64,000 nucleotides of DNA from Byssochlamys sp. IMV 00236 (GCA_001931875.2 MSJH02000799.1:1-64000), one strand, 5' to 3'. Positions 50,802-64,000 are shown, counted from the first letter of the stretch. Numbers and translations are program-made. Notes: generated from the sequence alone by a model not told the origin.

Positions 50802-53311
50802 TTAATATGTCAACTTGATTTCCACCGCAGAGGGATCGGTGACGGGCTCCTCAAACGCTGAGGCTTCCGAGATCTCAGCGACCATATCTTGACCGTCAGG
50901 CAGTTCTCGCACTACATCGTCATCGACCATAATCTTGAGACCCTTGGAGTTTACCCGTAGGACACGGACGACTCGCTCAGGGTCCATTTTTTGTTTCTCT
51001 GTAATCTTACTCAGGAAGTCCCGAGCAGTTCGTTCAGTGAGGTAGATTGCCCGGTAGTAATCATCGCCGTCGCCCAGATTCGGGAAACGGACATAGAAAC
51101 ATGCAATCGGTCTAGCTGGACGTTCGGAAGGGGGGCGATAGGTCGGATCTATATCAACGGCCTCAATATATCCGCTTGACACGTTCGAGCCTTCAGAAGG
51201 AACCTTCTGGACTTTGATGGGATGGCTGAGCAGTACCTTCTGCGCACCAATGCTAGCACGCTCACGAGAGTTATCTCGCGATACCTGGTAAGAATGGACG
51301 TTTGACAGCTGACGATAAGAGGGGCGATGTGGGGAATTCAGCGAGACGCTACTGCTCGTAGGCGACATGACTGAAGTTCCCGATGTCGCGTCAAAACTAG
51401 GTCTAGATTCCCGAGTGCTTTGACGGGAGAGTGCTTCGAACTTCGTGATATCGTATGGTTCGCCGGGTAACGCGACCGGGAACAGGTCCGGATCATCCTG
51501 TTCATCGCCTCGTAGGCTAAGCACACTCACGGGCCTAGTCGACGAGAACATATCTTGCAACATTGCTAACTTCAGGTGAAGATCTTCCTCTGCGGGGAGC
51601 TTTCCCGGGCTTTCAGTTTGCGAGTCTATAGACCAAGTCCTCTTATGCTTCGGGATCTTGACCGGCCTGTTATCGGAGGCTTTCATGGCAATCGAGCCAC
51701 TGCTGCGCTTCCGCTTCCCGAAACTACCCGCTCCCATCTCAGCCTGTGCAATCTGCTGCTTGAGCTTGTCAATTGTCTTCTTGACATGTGCCACGTCGTT
51801 GGATAACTTGCGCTCAGCACCATGATCACGGAACAGCTTCACTTTACAGTAACAGACCTCCGCCTCAGTAGCAGCGTTGGACGTCGGACTGCCAGTCGAG
51901 AGCATCTCAGTTTTAGCACATAGTCTAACGGGGATGCCTTTGACGCCCTTGGAGTGGCTGAAATCGGTCGAGAGGAAGTTGAAGCGGACTGAGATGGCAC
52001 AATCAGAGGCCCCGGTCGCCGGATTGGGTGTCCACGTTACACAGAATCCATCAAAAGAAGCGCTTTCCAATTGGATCTGCGGGTGACGGTGTTGATCATC
52101 TCCCCCCTGGATCGGATCCACGTACTCAACTGCCAACAGCTTTCCGCCTCTTTGGTGAGCTTCATTCGATCCACGGCCTTCCTTCCATAGTTGCCAGCAG
52201 GCAGCGGGCTTTGTCCGTTGCTGCTCATCCTCGAAGGACACGCGCACGTATGTCCGGTACTTGATCGGGGTCCCATCCATTGGCACCGGTGCTGAGTCAA
52301 CCACGGATATCGAGTACGCCTGGCCTTTGTTCAGATATGTTACCGGAATTTCGTCTGCATGCTTGATCATGGCTGTGGGTGCACGAAGAGTCACATTATA
52401 GCGGAATCTGTTGAGAAGGGTCAATCTCTAGTTCATTGAATCAAAAAATTTAGGTTGGTGCCTACTTTTCTCCTTCGATCGGAGAATGCATGCCAGAGTA
52501 ATCTGAGGCGGTCACCACATGTAACGGGTTCGCCGGCATATTCATGTCGTCCATTGCCGCGTCATCTTCCATGGGATCGTAGCCAGAGTCGCCGTGATGT
52601 ATGAATGTGTTCGGGGCAAAGGAAGCTGCCTGAGCGAAAGGATTGAGGTTCTGAAACTGCTGCGGAAGAAAATGGTGCTGCAAGTGAAGATTCATCTCCA
52701 CTGTTGGATCCACAGGAAGAGGTCCGGATACGGGATTTTGCAGCGATATAGGCGTGGTCAAGTTTAGGCCCAGAGTAGGAGTGTGTAGGTCGCCTGCTGA
52801 GCTATGATAGAGAGTTGTCATGCCACCAGGGGTCGGCGTGTAGTAACCGGGCGGCTGGTTGGCGAATGACATGAAGGCGACGGAATTCGGATCCATGAGA
52901 GACGGGGTAAATCGGAAGTCTTGCAGTGCTCGCGGCGTAGGGTCATTGACCTTAATATCCTCTGGTTCCGTAACCCTGTACAAAAAAATTGGAAGTCAGC
53001 GCTGGGAGACTGGGTGCTGTCTGCGGTCGAGACGACGATGACAGCTATGTGAAACGGTCAACATGCCAGATGTAGGCGCACCTTGCTGGCATCCCCGGTT
53101 CCATGATTCCTTGCTCTGGAGGGCCGGCACCGGTGAAAGTAACACCTGCGACAACGTTGGGAAACGATTTCTTGAAGTTGCAGATGAGCTCCTCATCTGG
53201 CTTCTGCGACGTCCTGAAGGATCCATCAGTTATCTGAACAGGGCTGACGCAGTCGACGCTGCGCATTCGCTCATGGCTCTCCGCAAAGAGATCATACCTG
53301 TTGCGAAACAT
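50802..53311 (-). CDS. CP2/Grainyhead-family transcription factor
   Basis: Four exons (53311..53298, 53213..53082, 52975..52466, 52407..50802) encode 753 residues. The tiny first exon gives MFRNR, which joins TSQKPDEELICNFKKSFPNV. A Pro/Asn/Gln-rich segment follows. The CP2 DNA-binding domain starts at the exon 3/4 junction with FRYNVTLRAPTAMIKHADE and TYLNKGQAYSI. It includes YVRVSFEDE, the DFSHSKGVKGIPVRLCAKTE core typical of CP2/Grainyhead proteins, and CKVKLFRDHGAERKL. A basic KRKRSSG and a C-terminal ubiquitin-like dimerisation region (FYVRFPNLGDGDDYYRAIYL) follow. Fungal members affect cell-wall remodelling and conidial separation. The gene stands alone between two unusually long empty stretches. 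All splice phases agree. Confidence 0.93.
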
Positions 53312-56050
53312 GGGGGGCGATGGAAACGACAGTGATGATTTAAGAAACGGGTTGAACGAGAGTTGCCAAGAGAGATATCATAGAATAGAGATGGATAAGC
53401 AGCGAAACTGAGACGACATTCGGATCGCGTAAAAGCGTGGAACCCCAGTAGTATTCCAAGTAGAGAGGTTCTGTTCCTTCGAACAGTCTCCTTTTTGACT
53501 CCGTGCGCGACAAGAAGAGTGAGCGTGGAGGAAAGTCACGGCAGGCGTGCACCTCGGGGTCGCCGCAGATCCCACCAAATATAAGCAGATTGCCACAACA
53601 GCAGCAAGGATTTGCTTGCGACGGCGCCCCGAGAATGATGGAAATTGGATTCACAGGTTTTTCACTGGTAGTTGAAGACAACCAGAGGTAATTGTAATGG
53701 TGGCAGATCTAGAGAGGTTGGTGGTCATAGGAAATCAATCCAGGAGGATAGATGATGCGCCGGGGGAGGGGTTTTTCAGGCGTTTACAATCGTTCGGTGA
53801 CCAGACAGCTACTAGCCGCTGTTTCTAAGGTTTAAAATAAAACACGACGATCTGTGCCCATGAAGTTCCAGAAGGTCTTTATTTGTTTTGCGCAACGACG
53901 GGGCCGGAACGTCTGATGCACTAAAAGACAGAGATCCAGGATGATAGGACACGCGGTAGGGTCAATGACGACGATGGACCCGTGCCGTCTAGATGGACTC
54001 TGGGTACCAAAGCTCCCTATTTCGGGTTCGAATCCCAAGAGCAAATCCACCAGAGCGGAGAAGGGTGTTTTGCGCTGTGGAAGACGGGGGAAGATGGGGG
54101 ACCGTGACTTGGGGCGCCTCCACAAGTCAGGACCAAAACAGTAATGAGATTTTATTCCCACGACCACAATAAATAATAATACTAGCGGTGACGTGGGAAG
54201 GATTGGCGAGAAGCAACGAGAGGGCGAGATTGAGGACAAGGGGAGATGCGATGGAGATCCGAGCCGGGGGCTGTTCCTCTCTGGACTTCGTTCGATGTGG
54301 GCGAACGGCGACGGTGGGGATAAATAATAATGGTAATATAATAATAATACTCTCTATCGACTACTACTACTCTTACTCTAGAGTCTAAGAGAGGAGGGTC
54401 TGTATCGCCAATACGCCAATACGCCCAGTGGGTATTATTGTCACAAACCACCCATCGGTATGACCGTGGTACTGGTACTACTGGCGCCATGCTGCCGTCT
54501 CTCCGCTCGGCTATCGGATATCATTACTGGGTTAGTTCTATCATACTATGACTCTCTCAGGAATGATCCAAACTCCCTTGAAACACCCTCCCATGGACTA
54601 TGACCCGTCACATCGGCCACCTCTTCCGGTTCCTCTGTTGGTGAAGATGCCTATTGGGCAATCGTGATATGCTGTCCGCACGTTCCTCGACCCGCCGGAC
54701 ATGCGCCAGCAGTCCCCACGTCTAGCTATCAATACAGATTGGATTCTCAGATCGCCACTGATGTGTGTGCCATACATAGTTTTCTGGCGGGACCAATCAA
54801 CAGCTTCTTTGGGGAGGACGTTGGATGGCTGTATAGATACCCGCATTGGGAAAGGTTGAGGTTCTGTTCTTGCTGACTGCGGAAGCCGACAGAGCCATTC
54901 GTCGCCGGGGTCAAAAAAGATATTCATGACGTGCAGCTGGTCTCCGCCGTAGCGTACGCCTCGTCGCCTCCATAGAGTTGTACCCGTTTGAACGATAATT
55001 TCTCTTGCAGACAGCTCTGAAAGCTCTGATGCTCGGGACGGCGGAGGAGATCGTCTCCCCCATGTCCGGTTGAGATATCCGGTAGAGAGCACATATCCGA
55101 TAGCAAAAGGCACGGAATGTCTAATTTTTTCACTACCATTGCTGGAAACTGCGCCCGCTAGGTCAAATTGTCGTGTGTGCGCAGATAATAGTCGTGAGCA
55201 TAGTGACGGAAAGTCTACTAGAGTATATGGAATACTGTTGTTGGCTAGATGCCACCAGAATCAATGGATGTATGGTATGGTATCTATAACTCGAGCTCCA
55301 GGAGCCAATGAAAATGCAAAGGAAAACATATGCGCCGGTGCCAGATGACGCCTGGGTGGTGCATCATGCCAGCCAGCGCAACCACCGCTGTCACCTGTTG
55401 CAGATCGAAACGCTTTCGTTTATACATGGCGTCTACTCTATGGTACTGTCTCTTTAGCAATCGTCAGACATGCCAAGTACTGTACCTTTGTCTTATCTGC
55501 GTCCCACTGTACTGTCCAGAGGTCAACTGTAGTTGGCCTTCCGCTCCTCTTGATAGAACCTATCCATGGGTCAACCGTGACTAACGCCCTCACGCTCACG
55601 GCTATTTTTCCGACTTCTTCATCGAGTCTCAGGTCTCTCCTCACAGGGCCAAGTACGTATTGCCACCCCAGACTGAAATTGCTCTTTTTACAATTATTAT
55701 CCCCCGCACAACCAGTTTACTATTCTGGAAGGTGAGGAAAACACATCCGTGGTCGCATACGTCATACTCCGCACAACTGAAGTACCATATAGGATCTTCA
55801 GGTGCACAACAAAAGAGGATCATGTTCACCATCCACGTGGAAGCTGAAATTGCAATCGTGCAACACCAGCATATTATGCTATCGTGGCGATAAATACCAT
55901 ACAGCCGGTCATTGCTGGTTGGATGGATGATAGAAGCGTCGGAACCTCGGGGAGACACTAGTACACTAGTAGTGGAGGAGAATCCCCCTTTCGGAAGGCT
56001 GCCGCAAGCATCAACGTCTAGACGTTGCTTTCTCCAATCCTCCATTTTGA
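53312..56050. other. Gene-poor region upstream of the CP2 gene, part 1
   Basis: Probably holds the promoter and perhaps a long leader of the CP2 gene. TAA/TAC trinucleotide stretches occur near 54168-54181 and 54325-54375. A 171-codon minus frame at 54598-55113 lacks domains and overlaps frames on the other strand. Confidence 0.4.
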
Positions 56051-59000
56051 AGATACATAACGACGCGCAATAATAATATGGGCTTTTTCTTTGCCATGAA
56101 TCTCAGGTCACCCCTGACTGATTCGACCATTCCCCGCTATAAACCGTCTCACAATGATAACTAGCGCATTAAGACGGAGCACTATTAATAACCGATTATC
56201 AATGGCGATAAGCAATCATGTACGCTTCAAACCGTTTCCTCACTATCGTATGGCATCAACAGGGGTGCAGGCTTTAATTTCCGTCCGATCTTTCTGATAT
56301 AGTGCCCTAATCCTATCGGAAATGAGCGTGTCTCGCATCAGAATCAACAGCTGTCCGTCCAATACGCCCCGTCGCTATTTCGCGACATGTAAGTGTACAT
56401 AATATGAATACGTGTGCCGACGGCTCAGATACCCATTCGAGAGTCCCTGATCGCCGATCTTTCACTCCTAGATACTGCCCCAAGATTTTATACAGAGAAG
56501 CACGACGGAGCTAGCCACGGAACTGCAAATCGAAGCGATCTTCAAAGGATCTTTTCCGTCATGCTTGTCGTACACCATTACCCTTATAGTCTGATAAGAA
56601 CATCTTATGCATCTCACATACCCCATGCCAGAGAATGATACGAATGGACGACATCCCACGATCTAGATTAGAGTGCGTTCGTGCATTGAAATAAACGACA
56701 TCGACTCCGGGCCGAGATTCCGCCAATCAGCGTGCACAACGGAGATATTCTCAGCCGCAACCGCGTTCAACCAACTTCAACGCCTGCCCACTAGCGTACA
56801 TCTACCGACTCAACTACCGGAGAAACCGCGGGCCAAAGCACGGGTCTAGTCTCACGACTGCAGCATCGCGAATCGGAGTGATCTCTCTCTCTCCAGACGT
56901 TGACTTAATAATAATTGTCGGTACCCAGGTCTCGACCTTTTCGATCTCACCGCCGGCCGGCCCCAGTGGACAACGCTCGTCTGCTCACATCGCTTACCGA
57001 AATGAACATGTCCCTTCGTTCGATATCGTCTACGAACCATTCTCTTCTACCTTCTTCTACCTTGAGATTGCGTGTCGAGTGCGGAGGCGATAGCACCAGT
57101 TCAGGCTAATAAGCATGATCTAGTCTAGACTACTCTGAGAAAATCTTCTCTAGGTCCTACCAGCAGCATATCCCACGGCAACGGGCATGATACGTGCGAC
57201 GCACCCCCAAGCGAGTCAGAAACCGAGTGCGTAGGAGTTACTCAAGTCCTGTGACAATAAGAATGCCGGCTGTCTGAACCGGCTAGCGCTGCTTGTTGGT
57301 TTCGCACCGGTTCTAGATACTACTTGGCCTTTGAGTGCAGAGGCTTCATTTGCCAAGAACTGTCTACCAGCAAGGCATTCAACCCGTATCGAGAGCAACG
57401 GGATGATAGGCTCTCAGTTGTGACAGATTCCTATCCCTACCTAGGTGCATATTCAGTGCTTATCACCATTACCGTAACCAGATCACTCTCCTCCTATGGC
57501 GCTCGAAGCCTAGTTGCATGTCACTCGACAAATCCCCAAGTTCCGTTGAAGGCGGAGTTCCGGATGAGGGTTCTGTTATATCCGGCCGCTACACCTCTTG
57601 GCGACCGCTAGAGGATCGGGCAGCTAGGTAGTTATAGCGGAGAAGTATATCTTTGGTTGCGCGCACAAACCACCCACATACGGCAAACCATGGTGAAGAG
57701 AACAGCGAACAGAAGATATGAAGATATGCTTCCATTTACGAATGACGCTGAACTACGATAGAAGCAATGTCCAAGCTTTCTCGTATTGAAAACAATTCGC
57801 GTTCGCGTCTTGAAACCATCGGCCGGCTCTCCGCGTGGTTATCCACCAGGTCAAGCGCGGCCGCGCGAGGGCATGAGCGGCCCGTCGTGCATCGATATCC
57901 GATCCCCGTCTACTCCGTAGAGCGCCATGTTGATGCAAGAGGGCCATATATGATTCGTGGACTGAACAAATGCGCGTCCTCTGGCGGAGACCATCAGCGT
58001 CAATCCGTATGCGACAGGACGCAGCCGACCTGCAAGCGCCGGATTCGGTTGAATATGGGGTCAATGAACGGCTTTACCCGCCAAATAATCTTGAGCCAGA
58101 ATACATCCCCTGCTGGACACTATGTATGATTCCCTGCCTGAGCAGCCTGGTTTTTCCCGGAGAATAGTGGCCCCAGGAGTCGCCAGTTCGACTACTATAG
58201 TACCGGATGCCTATAACTAACAGGTGACGGTTGTGGATGACCTATAGTGTGTATCTTCTGACCATCAGGTCGTGTACCTTATTGTGAGAGGTCTGAAAAA
58301 TCATGCGGCCTCAGACCCCTGGAACGCAGATCAGAGAGTTACGGGGCAATGGGCTCTTCAGCTCTCCTTTTGCACTGTCAAACAGATAGATTCCCACTTA
58401 TGGTATGGGAGAGTTGTTGCCCTCCCGCTCTCGGCTGCTCATTTTATTTCAGCTCCTTATGAAATCAAATACGACCACGGAAATATGTGGTTAACATGCA
58501 TCCTGCGTCATATGTCTGTGATAGGAGATACGGTGCCAAACAGATGGTGGAATTCGCCATGAATGTGTGAACAACTGCACTCTTCGATGCCTTTCAGAAT
58601 GGACAGCACTCTCGGAACAAAGTTCGATCGCTGCTGACAGATCAACGGATATCCTATAACTATGGTATGTACAAGGTCTGACATCCCTACGAATACTACC
58701 ATACGTATGACAGTACTACTGTGGATTTTCGAACCATTCTGTACCGTTACATGCACTGACCGCCGACGAAAATGAGATTCGACTCGCCAGCAAAGAAACA
58801 CAATGACGAAACCATACCAAGATTCCGGCTTGTCTTCCCGAGAGTCCACCATGAGTACGGTACGATCGCGATTTACCATATACGGATGATCTACCCTCAC
58901 GCACGATATACTTCGACATCATCCGCAGCTTCGGAAATGAACGTTGATAGGCTCATCAGCGTATGAAGCCTAGCATAAGTAAGCATGAGATAGACCACTA

Positions 59001-60240
59001 CGACGGTTGGGTTAAATGACAATGCGATCGTCATGTTGCAGCGCAGAGAAGGTGAAAAGAGCCGACGCAACTCACCAATCATCAACCGGTAATTTTCCCT
59101 TGTCAGTCTTTCAAGACTACCTGCCGTATTGGTCTTCTTAATTTCAACTAAGGTATCACTGACTCGCATGTAGTAGTACGGATACAGACGTGGAAACAGT
59201 CTCCATCCAGAGATAATTATAGGAACGATAATAATTGATTACCAGTCTCCAGAATGCAGAACTGCTGGCTCCTCCTTCTCCGCCTGCCGTTTATTCAGAA
59301 CTACTGGTCAATGATCGCTAATGATTCTTCACCACAGTCGGTGAGCTATGACGTAGTGTATATCGTCTCACTTCCGGCTTTCTCCCGAGATAGCTGCAGT
59401 ATGCACCATCGAGTCCAGAACGCTGGTCTATGGTACATGTTTCTCCATACCTGTAGCACGCACAGATGCTTGTACCAATACCATAACTCCTCATCAGCAT
59501 CATTTAGCCCACTTTTTTGAACGGTCCAGAAGAGAATGCACAAGAAAAGAGACGAAAGCAAGCAAAACAAGATACTGCCTCAGGCTTAAGATGCTTGGCA
59601 GATGAAGGTCTGCAAAGCTATGGCTCACTCGATGAGTTGGGGTCGAGGCATGATTGGATATCCGACTATCGTCTTCTGGCTGAAGATTTGATATCAACCA
59701 ACAGGGCAACATAGCGTTGTCTGCGCGGGTATCGGGGATAGGCGGCTCATCTCTCGTAGCCTCAGGTTGCTTAGGAAGTGCACCAGAGATATTATTCGTC
59801 TGACCCCTGTCGAAAACTCCTTCTCCTGTCCGGGGAAAGAATCTATCCGAATCATGTAAGCTCATCTTTGTACAGATTGGCATGGTTATTGGGCGCCAAC
59901 AAAACGCCAACAAGACGCCAACAAGCCTTCCCTCGTAACGATACGGCCACGATAGCGCACTTGCGACCGTTTAACGCCATCGGTCCCCATCGTATCGACC
60001 TTGTCTAGACCATTATGGATCGATAATGGTTACAGATGGGGAAGATGATGCAAGATTCTGCATCTGCCCTCTTATGGTGTTCCCCCATTCCGTTCTATAA
60101 CTCTTCTGGTTCGAACGCTGATCATGTTTGTTTTTATTTGGACGAAAGGGGCTTTTCCCAGAACTTGGGCAACCAATGCCGATGCAAATCTCCGACATGC
60201 AAGTGAAGATCTCCCTTCCGCGGAGATAATCGTACCCTTT
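56051..60240. other. Gene-poor region, part 2
   Basis: About 4.2 kb with normal base composition and only short overlapping frames. A CT-rich stretch near 57030-57065 and a CCTACCTAGGT word near 57437 are the only features noted. Confidence 0.4.
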
Positions 60241-63200
60241 CTTTTCTAATCAGGTGGATCCTTTTGCTTTAATTCTCCAAAAGAAGTTTGCGCCGGATGA
60301 AACTGCCGGTAGTTGTTCCTGATTGGGTAACCGGGCGATACTTAGAAGCGGAATATGGGGAAACCGAGCTAGCTCATTCTTTAATCTGTCGCCCGGTCCG
60401 AGCTTGATCCGGATTGCAACCTCTCTTGACATACCCATGGAGAACAGAACTCTATCATTGTTGATGAGGGGTAACTTAGTAAGTAGTGGCAATGAAATGT
60501 CACTGTTGAGATCTGAGAGGTCGATCTCCCCAATGTATGTATGTACATACATACGATAACGATTGGGGGCGGAAACCCCCTCGATTTTTCAATCTCGACT
60601 CCACGCTCACTGTACGTATACAGGACCAGTTGGGCTATTATGCAGTTATCTCGATTTTGTAGATCAAAGAGGCACAGTTCAGCATTTGTACATGCGTCAT
60701 TCCCACGTACCCATATACCCCCATATCATGAAGACGTTTCTTCACAGGTGACTGTTTATAAGGAGCACTAGTCTGGCCTGTAAATGTTATCTTTCTGTTA
60801 TTAACACCGCCTTATACAATCTTGCTACATACAAAGAGTCCAGCTCAGTAGTATTTTCTTCAAGTTGCGCCGTCTAAGTAATAGTAATCCCCAAAAGAAG
60901 TATATATTAGATGCAATAGTCGGTCGATTTACGCAAGAAATCCAAACCGTCCTACCGGGCGTATGAGTAATAGATTATATAACATTCAACTCAAGTATCA
61001 TATACTCCTATTCTGCAATATATCAAATATAATATCTAAGATTTTCCATGTATATCTCCCTCGTACCTTCACAGTACTATACGGTATGCACGAGGCCTTA
61101 TTGATCAACAACCCTAGCAACTATCACAGGCATTCTAATAGCATGTATAGATATCTACAGTACAATATATATCCTGGATTCTTTCTACTCCAGACGTAGA
61201 AATATACCTTGAAAATCCTTTTCTTCACTCGTACCACCGCCGATCTACGTAGTACATAGTTGCCTTTCAGATCTTCCCCTTCCCCCTGTCCTTGCCCTGT
61301 CTCCTTTCTCCCCTTGCATATTACGGTATACAGCATACGCAAACGGTAACAATCCCTACAACCCCCCAAATAACCTCCCACTAGCTTACCCGGCCGACAG
61401 TCCCCTTCCCTTCCTTCGGCCACCAAACCCGATGCGGAGTACCGTTCTCATATGGATTCTCCCTTGTCTAAATAGAAACTTATCAACGTACAAGTTAATA
61501 ACTAACTAACTAATTAATTTTGCCAGCTTAATAATAAGCAGAGAGCAACGAACATCGTATAGCCAACCCACATACAATATCTACGCTACGGCATATGTTA
61601 CCGTGCCGCGTCTCGTATCATTTCTTGTTTGTTCTTCTTCTTCGTTTCTTTTCTTTTCTTTTTTCTTTTTATGGGGTAATAGCAGTAGTTTCCCAAGTTT
61701 CCACCTTCTTGGTAGTTGGTACCTGATCGATCTTCAACCCCCCTCCCCCCTCACCTCTTGCTAACCCGTTAGACACCCCGGGCGGAGGACTCCCGACCGG
61801 GATCTTTTTCCACAAGCCCTGCATGCCGGTTAATGGGTCGGGGAGGAAGCCACGCAGTTCAGGGTTCGAATTTTTCATTCCCAGGAGTTGGGAATAGGAC
61901 CCGCCGGTTCGGATAGTCTCTTTTTTACGTGGATAATAAGGTAGGACGGGTAGTGATGTGTAAAATAAGTGCCGGGATTGGATTTTCATTTCTTTTTTCT
62001 TTTTCTTTTCCTTTCGGGCATGATGATTGTATTCCTGAGGCAGAGAGTTGTGTTGCATAGGCTAGAGTAAAGATACGAAGGATTAGTCCTTCAGCATAGA
62101 AATAATCTCCTACATAGTTAACTAGTTGCACGGTGTATACATCACCAGTGAAATAGTGCACTATTCATAGAAAGTATAGAAGGTAATCGAAAGCACTAAC
62201 CAGACGCCCAAGGATAAAATAAGCTTAAACGCTTTTTTTAAGCTTATCAAAGAAGTCCGATATTGGAAAACAACTACCCCCAAAAATCAATTATGTTGCT
62301 AGAAAGCTAGGCTAAATCCCTTATTGAGGGTTGGATTCTACTAAGCAAAAGATCTAACTAAGTTATGCAGGTCTTCTATAATTCAAGAAAGCTATAGTTG
62401 CTTCAACATCCGCAACTATCACCACCAATAATACATCGCGTACCTGGAAGGGATACTATGGAAGGTGTAAGAAGTATGAATGGCTGCTATAAAGATATGT
62501 AAATCAGGCAATTGTAATTATTAGATATTAATCTCTATTGAAATGAATATTTGCTCATTCTTGTGACATCTATATAGTGACAAGTTTTATATATTTCCTA
62601 TACTAGTCACCAGGTAAGCAACCACGACTCACTAAAGACATGTACAACGAAAGAAAATCCAACATAATGTCCTTCGCTCAGCAATCTCTAACGATCTATT
62701 TAGAAGCCATTTTAGATATCAAAAGATCCCGCAGAGGTGTAGAAAGAGCATATGCGGAATTTCCTCCAATGAACAAGAACCCGGAATAAGTCAGCGAGAA
62801 TATTTGATATTCTGGTAGAGGCCAGCGTGCCAGCGTCGTATACAGAATCTGTGCGAAACTGCCTTCAGAAAGTTTGAGATCAGTGCATCAATAACAGATA
62901 CCATTTCCGATGGTTAGCAGGCCGTTACTTACGCTCTGGCACTCAAGGTTTTTGATAATTTTTTCCAATGTTGGCACCAAGGCTCTTACAACGAACTACC
63001 CAGTTTGAAATGAGCACCACGAAGTGACATCTCTCTCCGGGCTAAACAACCTCCCAGTAATACTGACCGATATGTCGTAACTACAAACTTCTAAGACGGT
63101 ATTACTTCTTGGTGGTTCAGTGTATATATTATCCATCGCCTGTTATCTGTACTTAGCGCCATGTATGTCATACAGTAATGTCAACTGCATCTCCACGACA

Positions 63201-63687
63201 ACCACCCGAGACTCCTGGACGCCACCGATGAGATACCCAGGGGATATTAGAGGTATCGACCGACAATAGGAAAACCCCGTATACATAGAAGTTGAGCACA
63301 ACCCGAAGACCCTTTGGAATCATGAATCGTATCCCTTGTCTTTGAAGTTTGACTTCGCTGTCCAAAGGAGAAAACAAAAAGGAGTGGACAACGCGCGGTA
63401 TAGATGTATGGTATCATGGAGGGACACATGGAAAAACAACCAAAGAACGAGTCTCTTCGAAGTAAGCCCGAGGGCAACCGCAATACCTGAGACAAGACCG
63501 CAGTAGTAGTAGGACAAAAGCCCCTGCAGTGGTGACGCCATGCTGTGTCCCATCGAAGACGCAATAGTGAAAATGCTAGGGTTCGAAGGGCAAGTCAAGA
63601 AGTGCTTGCTCCGCTGGCATGACATGGCATGTCAGATAAATGCGTCGATCCCGTACCGAGACATATAGTTGCTATCCAAGCACAATA
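60241..63687. other. Gene-poor region, part 3
   Basis: Includes a 20-bp palindrome at 60535-60554, TAAC/TAAT repeats near 61497-61517 and a CT-rich stretch at 61627-61670. A 129-codon minus frame (61669-62058) has a plausible-looking C-terminal half (NSNPELRGFLPDPLTGMQGL), but I cannot connect it to other exons. A minus frame near 63320-63625 contains one hydrophobic stretch. Neither is called as a gene. Confidence 0.4.
60535..60554. repeat. Perfect 20-bp palindrome of GTAT/ATAC units
   Basis: GTATGTATGTACATACATAC equals its own reverse complement; it could form a hairpin. Confidence 0.8.
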
Positions 63688-64000
63688 TTAACGGGAAATT
63701 ATTAAGGAGAAGCCGTCAACCCAAGCTCCGCATGACCCCGAAACTCCGACTATCCGAAAGCCACGGGGTGGTATCAAAGTATGCCTTCACGGTGTTAGTC
63801 TGCCAATTATCCGGGTTAAGAACCTGAGGGATAAGAAGTCCTTGTACATACCCTGATCCGCCCCTGGCATTACCAAACACGCCTGACTTTCTTCCCAGGC
63901 TGGTGAGTATTTCGATGCCATCAATCCAGAGACCAGCTCTAACGTAGAAACCGAGTATACTCTCTCCACGACGTGTGTCTGCTAAACCCTTAGTCGCAAA
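63688..64000 (-). CDS. Jacalin-like lectin-domain protein, C-terminal part
   Basis: Two exons are visible: 64000..63852, entering from beyond the right edge, and 63784..63688, joined across a 67-bp intron with GTATGT donor. They encode the last 81 residues or so. The first exon reads GESILGFYVRAGLWIDGIEI and then SGVFGNARGGSG. The second reads HTLIPPRGFRIVGVSG and GAWVDGFSLIISR before the stop. The repeated pattern G-x-x-G-x-W-(I/V)-D-G followed by a beta strand, with the GG-S-G turn between, is typical of jacalin-related lectin beta-prism folds, which bind sugars. The start and any other domains lie outside the window, so the role of the whole protein cannot be stated. Confidence 0.65.

Noticed and set aside
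54015..54045. tRNA-like T-arm (GGTTCGAATCCC)
   Set aside because: No matching acceptor stem, D-arm or anticodon arm at the right distance on either strand.
54598..55113. 171-codon minus-strand frame
   Set aside because: No recognisable domain or splice partners, and biased, mixed composition; it overlaps frames on the other strand. Probably chance.
61669..62058. 129-codon minus-strand frame
   Set aside because: The N-terminal part is low-complexity (Lys-rich from a CT tract) and no upstream exon could be joined. It may be the last exon of a missed gene but is not supported.

Overview
The window is nuclear DNA of a filamentous ascomycete, most likely an Aspergillus-like member of the Eurotiales. 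Three things point there. Genes carry many short (about 50-100 bp) GT-AG introns. The gene content is typical of Pezizomycotina (ubiquitin-S31 fusion, Swi5/Ace2 factor, Vps41, ChiB-type chitinase, CP2 factor). A single dispersed 5S rRNA gene lies between protein genes. No species is claimed. All gene models were built by eye from reading frames and splice signals.

Left part (1-6.5 kb): a very AT-rich block that looks like repeat DNA degraded by repeat-induced point mutation (RIP) ends sharply near 1.66 kb. It is followed by a decayed deaminase-like gene (three in-frame stops, introns still readable) and an intact bicupin of the oxalate decarboxylase family. Next (8.5-15.2 kb) come a secreted beta-propeller protein of the selenium-binding/methanethiol oxidase family with a probable one-base deletion near its end, an FAD amine-oxidase-like flavoprotein, and a GPI-anchored Ser/Thr-rich surface protein.

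Central part (15.8-41.6 kb) is mainly a housekeeping core: threonine synthase, the 5S rRNA gene, proteasome subunit alpha-1 (Scl1), a small unknown gene, a GH18 chitinase with an odd His-rich N-terminus, ubiquitin-ribosomal protein S31, a Swi5/Ace2-type zinc-finger regulator, an Rny1-like RNase T2, a mitochondrial DUF155 (Rmd1/Mrx10-like) protein, and Vps41 of the HOPS complex. The DUF155 and Vps41 genes diverge from a 267-bp spacer. A 20-N assembly gap lies at 24.7 kb.

Right part (41.6-64 kb) is sparse. A fungal kinase-like gene and an unknown 390-residue protein with a C-terminal internal repeat sit among AT-rich spacers. A CP2/Grainyhead transcription factor follows, with about 4.3 kb of apparently non-coding DNA on one side and about 10.4 kb on the other. 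At the right edge a jacalin-like lectin-domain gene enters from outside the window. The genes do not form an obvious metabolic cluster. The most unusual points are the degraded deaminase-like gene, the broken propeller gene, the lid change in the bicupin, and the large empty region around the CP2 regulator.
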